A DNA stretch of 19,991 nt, taken from positions 1 to 19,991 of the forward strand of contig JBCBSS010000148.1 in the NCBI GenBank assembly GCA_039819065.1, given 5' to 3'. The translations under genes were made by a program, and so were the position numbers. Below, piece by piece: positions 14,694 through 19,991 of this stretch. Origin of the DNA: JBCBSS01 sp039819065 (GTDB lineage: Bacteria; Bacteroidota; Bacteroidia; Cytophagales; Cyclobacteriaceae). Every line of letters starts with the position of its first letter. Within the stretch, counting starts at the first letter, position 1. A model generated the notes under the pieces. It had not been told where the DNA came from and did no database searches. It saw only the letters and a program-made list of their open reading frames with translations.

Positions 14694-15296
14694 TTAACCA
14701 CATGTAGTGACAGGATTATTACATTGATCTTCAGGAGCCAGCCATCCTTTCTCTCCGTTGTTCTCAACCAATACCCACTTATCTTGGCAACCAAAGACAT
14801 TTAGCTTTTTTCCTGAGTTAATTGTCATTACGCTTTTAGACTTATCATCAGGGTATTCATACAGGGAAACAATCTGACTTTCACTATAGCTAACTACCCC
14901 AATTTCGATGTTGTTGGATTTCACCCAGTAATGCTCAAGATTGGGATAGTCCTCATCTTTGTTTATCTGCAGATATCCGTTTTCCGAGTTTTTGAAATTA
15001 AAACCTCCACCGAAATCATATTCCGGATCATCCTCAAAGCGAAAATACAATACCGCTTCACCCCCCGGCTCTTTGTATAGAGGAAGTGAATCTCTATAAA
15101 TGACATAAGTTGTGAAGTCGCATGAACGGATGTCCTGATCGGAACTGTCCACTTTAGGTGATGAATCTAACTGCTTATTTTGGATAGAATCACTTGCATT
15201 GACAGTTTCAAGTTCGGCGTCGGATACATCACTTTTATTGTCGCGGCAGGATACTAGAATCATAGCAACTAAAAAAATGAATGTAGTTTTAGTCAT
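14694..15296 (-). CDS. SH3-domain lipoprotein
   Basis: A 200-residue lipoprotein with signal MTKTTFIFLVAMILVSC (Cys17). An acidic, Ser-rich linker follows (residues 18-56). Two SH3-like beta barrels come next: residues about 62-130 (LPLYKEPGGEAVLYFRF) and about 138-192 (VSLYEYPDDKSKSVMTI..KWVLVENNGEKGWLAPED). The closing Cys-rich tail, QCNNPVTTCG, is common in Bacteroidota SH3 lipoproteins. Bacterial SH3b domains usually bind peptidoglycan or other envelope ligands. The gene lies 31 bases downstream of the secreted glycan-binding-type protein on the same strand, so the two are probably co-transcribed. The partner suggests a joint envelope role, which is inference. Confidence 0.85.
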   Translation of the reverse strand: MTKTTFIFLVAMILVSCRDNKSDVSDAELETVNASDSIQNKQLDSSPKVDSSDQDIRSCDFTTYVIYRDSLPLYKEPGGEAVLYFRFEDDPEYDFGGGFNFKNSENGYLQINKDEDYPNLEHYWVKSNNIEIGVVSYSESQIVSLYEYPDDKSKSVMTINSGKKLNVFGCQDKWVLVENNGEKGWLAPEDQCNNPVTTCG

Positions 15297-15327
15297 GCTT
15301 CTTTCATGCTAACGCTTTATATAAGGT

Positions 15328-16665
15328 TCATTTATAAACACCATAAAATAAGATCTCGGAAATACAGGTGTCATTGTACTTCGTTCCTTTGTACACTCCA
15401 TCAATTCTAAAACGAATTTTAGATGTCGTTCCGATTTGCGCAATAAGCTCGTCGATATCTTCCGATACTAGCTCTAAGCCGCCCGAATCCAGAGCAATAT
15501 CCACCATAAGGTAGAAGTACCTTTTATTGATCATTTTGTATTTACGAACCGATTGCTCCTCAAAACCTTTAGTATGCACCTCTTTATTGACTACATCACC
15601 GTTTTTCGAATAAATCTCTATTGTATAGGATTTCACCTGATTGTTAGTGACATAAGTACCTTCGCTTTTTGTGTAGCCGTTCAAAATGGCTATCCCACTT
15701 ATGATCACGTTTTCATTGAATTCAAACTCTACCCATTCGCCTATGCCTTCACCTTCCTTGCCTTCTACCCAGGCTGTAGTGTGGTCCCGATCAATGAGAT
15801 TTTCAGGGGCATAGTTTCCATGTAACCGCGAGGAGGCGGTTACATGCTTGATTGTTTTACTCGGCAATGCATCAGACAGCTCATCAAATAGCAAAACGCT
15901 CGATCGATCCCAAAATATCTCCAGTAGTGCTGCACCGCTTACTTGATAATCCTCTATAGTCTTGGAATACGCGTTATTATCTACTTTCAAATCACCTATT
16001 CCTGCTATTTGTATCTCATCTGGATAAAGGTCTTGTGAACGTTCAATCTGCAAATTAAACTCACCAATTTTTCCGTCTCCCCAAAAACCAGCAGGTTTGA
16101 GGTCGTAGAAAAACATTCTTTCGGAATAGTAAGAAAAGTGATCCAATCCTCTGGGATAGTCACCATGATTAGAAAGAATACGATATCGGACTTTCAACTC
16201 TTTTGTTGCGTTGGCATCAAAATGCAAATCGGTGATGTACCATCTTCTAGAGACATTTTCTCTTCCACCATAATTTGAAACAACATGATCTACCTGAACA
16301 CTGTCTTCCAAAATGATCGTATGTTTTAGACTCTGGTTATCATACAGGTAGTTGAAATATGCTACATATTCTGTGTCGGGGTAGTAGTATCCATCACTGG
16401 GTATAAAATCCACAGGGAATCCATACTTAACATCGTTAGCCGCACCACGATTTTTGAAAAGGTAGGTCACTTCAACATTGCAATAATCACCGTCGATCTG
16501 AATGTTAAGGTCTTCTTTTAGGATTTCAATGTCGTGCTGGGTAATCAGTTTGATGTTACCGGATTTTTGCACGTAGGAACCGCTAATGGGCCCACCATTG
16601 GCAAAGGCCAACTGATTAGGCAAAACGATTAGCAGCGAAATTATTAACAGTCGGGATAGGTTCAT
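15328..16665 (-). CDS. Secreted protein: DUF4424-like N-terminus, NADase-type glycan-binding (discoidin) C-terminus
   Basis: A 445-residue exported protein. The start at 16665 gives a signal peptide (MNLSRLLIISLLIVLPNQLAFA) followed directly by NGGPISGSYV; an in-frame ATG at 16707 adds 14 unneeded residues. Residues about 22-256 are beta-rich (VEVTYLFKNRG, YGFPVDFIPSDGYYYPD, MFFYDLKPAGFWGDG) and resemble the secreted DUF4424/DUF4339-like envelope proteins. From about residue 273 the domain ASSRLHGNYAPENLIDRD..TTAWVEG..GEGIGEWVEFEF matches the NADase-type glycan-binding, F5/8 type C-like fold. Its core DGDxxTAWVEG is nearly intact. Such modules bind carbohydrates in enzymes and toxins; no catalytic domain is visible here. 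It follows the AraC-type regulator gene by 69 bases. Confidence 0.85.
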   Translation of the reverse strand: MNLSRLLIISLLIVLPNQLAFANGGPISGSYVQKSGNIKLITQHDIEILKEDLNIQIDGDYCNVEVTYLFKNRGAANDVKYGFPVDFIPSDGYYYPDTEYVAYFNYLYDNQSLKHTIILEDSVQVDHVVSNYGGRENVSRRWYITDLHFDANATKELKVRYRILSNHGDYPRGLDHFSYYSERMFFYDLKPAGFWGDGKIGEFNLQIERSQDLYPDEIQIAGIGDLKVDNNAYSKTIEDYQVSGAALLEIFWDRSSVLLFDELSDALPSKTIKHVTASSRLHGNYAPENLIDRDHTTAWVEGKEGEGIGEWVEFEFNENVIISGIAILNGYTKSEGTYVTNNQVKSYTIEIYSKNGDVVNKEVHTKGFEEQSVRKYKMINKRYFYLMVDIALDSGGLELVSEDIDELIAQIGTTSKIRFRIDGVYKGTKYNDTCISEILFYGVYK

Positions 16666-16734
16666 TGAGGTTGCTGTATTATGAATTCTACCTTTAAAAC
16701 TAATCAATTCCCTTAAGACTAATTCTATCGACAG

Positions 16735-17880
16735 CTAGTCAACGGTTAGTCTGGCTAGGTATTCCTTCGGCGTCGTTCTCATTTTCTTCTTGAAGGCCCT
16801 GTTGAAGGTGCTTTTACTATTGAAGCCCGCATTTTCCGCAATGCCGGCCAAAGTGGTTGTTTTCAGAGCACCATTATCCATTTGTACAAGCGCATGCTCA
16901 ATTCTAAACCCGTTGACGAAATGGAAGAAATTCTGATCGTATTCCTGATTGATTAACTGTGAAAGCATGTAGGGTTGAACAGCTAAGTATTCGGCCAGGC
17001 TATTGAGATTCAAATCCTTAGATAGATACAGCTGATCTTCTTTCATCGCCTTTTCCAACTTTTTCTTTAACTCATCAGATATGTGATCTGACAAAGGAGA
17101 GGTTTTGTACTTATCAGGTTCTTGGTAAATGCCGGAAATCACCTCCGGCTGCTTCCATGACTTCATCACTATACTGACAATAAGCGTAGCAATCAGCGCC
17201 AGAAACAGGAAGTCAGCGGTATTGTTGATTTCGTAATACCCACCTGAGATGATCAGCAGGAACATGGTGATGATTAAAACTGCAAAGAGTGAAGCGGTAA
17301 TGATGAGCTGCTTCATCCACTTTAAATTGATCTTGGAAAGTGAAGAGTAATACTTACCGAATTGGCCTTCATATACCCTTATGATACTTCTTGACAAGAA
17401 TAGGTATAGTATCAAATGCATGATTTGCAGGGAAATGAAGATTACAGAAAAAACCTGAAGCATGGACATGTTATTGATCTGCTTGATTTCTATTCTGAAG
17501 AAATACAAAATGACCATGAAAATGGTGGATACAATTGCCGGCAAAAAATGAAGCAAAACGTTCCTGTTGGTCAATTTCTTACCGGTGATAGAGGTGAGGT
17601 GAAGATAGATGGCAGGCCCTACGAGATAGATAATACCTTGCGAGAGAAAATAGAAGAATAAGGAGAACCCTTCGTCTTGTTTCAAAGAAAAGGTTTGTCT
17701 GATGATCAAAACGGCCAACGAAATAAGCAACAGTGCCAAAAACCTATTGGCCCGTAAATTCCCTCTGCGGTGAATGATCAAAAAGTAAGCCCAGGCCAAC
17801 CCTAGCAATGCGCAAAAGGCCAGTATGGTCTGTGCATTGAGCTCAACCTTTAAGAAAATAGTGGCGATTACTTGTGTCAT
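16735..17880 (-). CDS. Membrane-anchored AraC-family regulator
   Basis: A 381-residue protein. About seven N-terminal transmembrane segments (near residues 15-36, 45-62, 75-95, 108-128, 138-165, 190-212 and 222-240) lead into a short linker and a C-terminal AraC HTH domain at about 285-378 (LYLSKDLNLNSLAEYLAVQPYMLSQLINQEY, then AGFNSKSTFNRAFKKKMRTTPKEYL). This 7TM-plus-AraC layout is frequent in Bacteroidota and probably converts an envelope or lipid signal into transcription. It is divergent from the DoxX gene and heads a possible minus-strand run with the secreted protein and the SH3 lipoprotein, which it may control. Confidence 0.92.
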   Translation of the reverse strand: MTQVIATIFLKVELNAQTILAFCALLGLAWAYFLIIHRRGNLRANRFLALLLISLAVLIIRQTFSLKQDEGFSLFFYFLSQGIIYLVGPAIYLHLTSITGKKLTNRNVLLHFLPAIVSTIFMVILYFFRIEIKQINNMSMLQVFSVIFISLQIMHLILYLFLSRSIIRVYEGQFGKYYSSLSKINLKWMKQLIITASLFAVLIITMFLLIISGGYYEINNTADFLFLALIATLIVSIVMKSWKQPEVISGIYQEPDKYKTSPLSDHISDELKKKLEKAMKEDQLYLSKDLNLNSLAEYLAVQPYMLSQLINQEYDQNFFHFVNGFRIEHALVQMDNGALKTTTLAGIAENAGFNSKSTFNRAFKKKMRTTPKEYLARLTVD

Positions 17881-18004
17881 TTTATAAAGTGCTACACCTC
17901 CAAGCTTTTCCTCTTAGCCATTGAGAGCGGTTGAATAGTATAATTGATCTAAAACAACCTTAATAAAACCTCCTTGTGAACATTATCACCTTAAAATCGA
18001 ATCT

Positions 18005-18388
18005 ATGAAAAATAAACTGAAAAAAATCGGCATTTGGTTTCTTCAAATCATCATGGGAATACAGTTCATTCTGGCTGGCCAAGCCAAATTCACTCGTCCG
18101 GAAGCATGGGAAAAGCAATTCAGAAATTGGGGTTACCCTGACCATTTCTACATGGTGATTGGCGCACTTGAAGTAATCGGCGCAGTGCTGCTTTTCTTTC
18201 CAAAACTAGCATCAAAAGCGGCTTTAGGGTTAGGTGTGATTATGCTTGGCGCCACCGTCACTCACATAGCACATGCTCAATGGGACGGAGTTACTGTTAC
18301 CGTAATATTGACAGCTTTACTCGGGCTTCTGTATTATGTTCGTAAAGGCTATGGCAAGAAAGATGAGATGGCTATAGGTAATTCGTGA
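18005..18388 (+). CDS. DoxX-family membrane protein
   Basis: A 127-residue inner-membrane protein of four transmembrane helices: FLQIIMGIQFILAGQAKF (first, with the conserved FxxAGxxKF pattern), FYMVIGALEVIGAVLLFF, AALGLGVIMLGATVTHI and VTVTVILTALLGLLYYV. DoxX proteins are small quinol-associated or redox membrane proteins; the precise role is not known. The start ATG at 18005 matches family length. It is divergent from the AraC-type regulator gene, with 124 bases between the starts, so regulation by that protein is possible. Confidence 0.9.
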   Translation: MKNKLKKIGIWFLQIIMGIQFILAGQAKFTRPEAWEKQFRNWGYPDHFYMVIGALEVIGAVLLFFPKLASKAALGLGVIMLGATVTHIAHAQWDGVTVTVILTALLGLLYYVRKGYGKKDEMAIGNS

Positions 18389-18448
18389 CTCTCCTTATCG
18401 ATCAGGTTAGCCTATCAAGTCGAAAGGCTTTAAGGTCTAAAGCAAGTC

Positions 18449-19646
18449 CTAGTCAAACATCACCAGAACATATTGAAACTGTTCTTTTACTTTATCAAAA
18501 GGGGGTTTCGCCTGCCTCATATCAATGGCCGTACTTTGCTTGCCTAGACTTTCAATCAAAGTTTGCTTTTGCTCTGCGTTATCAACGTCTAGATGATAGG
18601 CGCGGTCATTCCATCGATAACCTGAACCATCATCATTCAACTGATACGGCTTGTAGGCGGTTGTACTTGTTCCCAGTTGGCAACGATAGCAGTTTACACC
18701 AATAGACAAGGTTCTACCCTTATACTGTGGATCTTTCAAAACCATAGCCATAAAACCTCTAAAATAAGGTGCATCGCCAATAGCGATATGTCCTGCTCCA
18801 AATTGAGCGTAAACAATATCATCAGGTCTAACCTGTAGTTTGAAGTTTCTGACCATGGTTTTTTCACGGTGTAAGCGTGCCTTTTTAGAATCCCCATTTC
18901 CATAGATGAGCACATCATGGACAGCAAGTGCTATTTGTTCAAGATAGCACATATTCGTCTCCAAGTTTCTCTTTTACTGCCGCAGCACCTTCGGCTAATT
19001 CGCTATCAAATTGGGTTACCCATTTCTTTAGTTTTCCGAAAGAAGGTTTCTCAGATTGCGCCAGCTTAGCCAGCGCTTGATAGGATTGTTTGAAATATGC
19101 CTGAACCTGATGCTTTTCTATCAGGTACTGCATAGCAGCTAGTTCTACAGTACCATGTAGTGCCTGGTTGAGATCGACACCTACTACTTTGATAGACATG
19201 TCATTCTTATGCATGAACTCATAAAGCCATTTGAACAAGCCGTATGCATCATGTGACACTTCATCTTTTCTACCGAATTTATCAAACGACCAGAATGTAT
19301 CGGTGGCTATTTTCAATATGGTAGTATCTCCGGTTGCCAGGTATTGACTAACCAAATAGCCATAAGCGTAGGGACGCTCCATCACTAGCTTATCAAGCCC
19401 CTTTTTCAAAGAGAGGTAGGTGATGAATTTCTTGTATTGGGTGATCGCCGCCTCACTCCGGTGAAACTCTGAAGCACAGAAATAATTGAACTGATCTAGG
19501 TCCCGGTACAGAAAGGACAGCTCTTCAGGGTCAGCGTTCCGGATGTCGGCTTTATAATGGACGGTTCCCCATTGTGTTTTTTCCTGGGCGAAACACGCTG
19601 TTGAACTGATGACAAAGATGGATAGGATAATGAATAAGGCTTTCAT
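18449..19646 (-). pseudogene. Frameshifted erythromycin-esterase-like secreted protein
   Basis: Two overlapping minus-strand frames encode the two halves of one protein. The first (18939-19646) starts with a signal peptide (MKALFIILSIFVISSTACFA) and contains FCASEFHRSEAAI, with Glu60 and His62 as in the E-x-H core of the family, and the LVMERPYAYGYLVSQYLATGD segment. It stops after GDEYVLS. The second frame continues with CYLEQIALAVHDV and later REKTMVRNF and YAQFGAGHIA, the downstream His of the same fold. Dropping one base near 18950 joins them as GDEY-CYLEQ, giving about 398 residues, the expected full length. No slippery run is present at the junction, so programmed frameshifting is unlikely. 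Either a recent mutation or a base-call error split the gene. The substrate of the intact form is unknown; erythromycin is not implied. Confidence 0.75.
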
Positions 19647-19991
19647 AGTTGTTTGTGGTTTTTGGTATCGATAGAATAAAGCGATCCATCACCAAATATT
19701 GCTCTAGTTAAGAGTTAATACTTTATTACTAACCTTTTCCAGTAGTTTACTTCTCTCTCTACTGAATATAGCCCTAAATTTATCCACTGCCAGGCCTTTC
19801 TAGGCACTTCATTATTATTTCCTGGTGTGATTTTAGAAAGACTAAAATGCAATTTAAGTTGGCGTTTCTAACTATGCGATGATGAATCTGATTTAATAGC
19901 TTTATAGATCAAACCACCTCTTTTGTTTAGATTCTCTTGTATTTACTTAAATTCAATCAAAACATCGACAAAAGATCTAAGATCTTTTGTC
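19647..19991. other. Intergenic end of the window
   Basis: No coding sequence is supported in these 345 bases. AATATTTG on the minus strand (19693-19700) is one base off the -7 consensus and lies about 47 bases before the esterase-like start. No matching -33 box is seen at the correct distance. Confidence 0.5.
19967..19991. repeat. 11-bp-stem palindrome at the window end
   Basis: The arms GACAAAAGATC (19967-19977) and GATCTTTTGTC (19981-19991) are perfectly complementary around TAA, and the element ends exactly at the last base. The AAAA/TTTT tracts lie inside the stem. It could be the terminator of a gene outside the window or an operator; what follows is not visible. Confidence 0.6.

Noticed and set aside
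14519..14800. Minus-strand open frame of 93 codons
   Set aside because: It overlaps the ends of the M56 and SH3 lipoprotein genes in other frames and shows no protein-like pattern of its own.
17920..17975. Possible leader peptide on the minus strand after a strong AAGGAGGT
   Set aside because: The only start codon at the proper distance is ATT, the frame is about 16 codons, and Shine-Dalgarno sites are rarely used in this group.
18385..18705. Plus-strand open frame of 106 codons after DoxX
   Set aside because: It lies antisense to the second half of the esterase-like gene, whose frame carries clear family motifs.
18930..18970. Programmed ribosomal frameshift in the esterase-like gene
   Set aside because: No slippery heptamer, shift-prone codon run or downstream stem is visible at the overlap; mutation or sequencing error is simpler.

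Overview
The window looks like a chromosomal segment from a member of the Bacteroidota, most likely a Cytophagales-type gliding or marine bacterium. The evidence is of several kinds. There are many small lipoproteins with a short lipobox, and an orphan FtsX/MacB-type permease carrying the short N-terminal prefix domain typical of Cytophagales and paired with PadR. There is a BlaI / M56-peptidase pair, an AraC regulator on a multi-TM sensor, and very few Shine-Dalgarno sites. At least one textbook Bacteroidota promoter (TTTG-N19-TAnnTTTG) is present. The genus assignment is inference. I see no rRNA, tRNA, CRISPR array, phage genes or transposase.

Layout. 1-259: intergenic DNA with three palindromic elements. 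260-1474 (-): sulfide:quinone oxidoreductase-like flavoprotein. 1475-1776: palindromic repeats and a terminator-like hairpin. 1777-2319 (-): small protein with a V4R-like C-terminus. 2809-3267 (-): lipocalin-like lipoprotein. 3309-3870 (-): a decayed gene (one frameshift, one internal stop) of about 187 codons that is invisible to ordinary ORF calling. 3978-6912 (+): overlapping PadR regulator and orphan ABC permease. 6913-7737: an 825-base intergenic stretch packed with repeats, including two long, related, near-perfect palindromes. 7738-10179 (+): two tandem full-length paralogous lipoproteins. 10236-12596 (-): penicillin-acylase-family Ntn hydrolase. 12669-12724: a promoter with two superposed BlaI-type operators. 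12725-14583 (+): BlaI repressor and M56 (BlaR1-like) metallopeptidase in a 4-base overlap. 14694-17880 (-): AraC-family membrane regulator, a secreted protein with a discoidin/NADase-type glycan-binding C-terminus, and an SH3 lipoprotein. 18005-18388 (+): DoxX. 18449-19646 (-): frameshifted erythromycin-esterase-like gene. 19647-19991: intergenic, ending in an 11-bp-stem palindrome.

How it fits together. Much of the window is cell-envelope biology: lipoproteins, an exporter-type permease, a periplasmic acylase and envelope-sensing regulators. The clearest regulatory unit is the BlaI/M56 pair. Its own promoter carries a perfect 16-bp dyad sitting exactly on the -7 element, and the divergently transcribed acylase shares the same 128-base intergenic region, so the acylase may belong to the same regulon. 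No complete new defence or mobile system is evident. The most unusual signals are the palindrome-rich 6913-7737 spacer, the tandem lipoprotein duplication and the two decaying genes.
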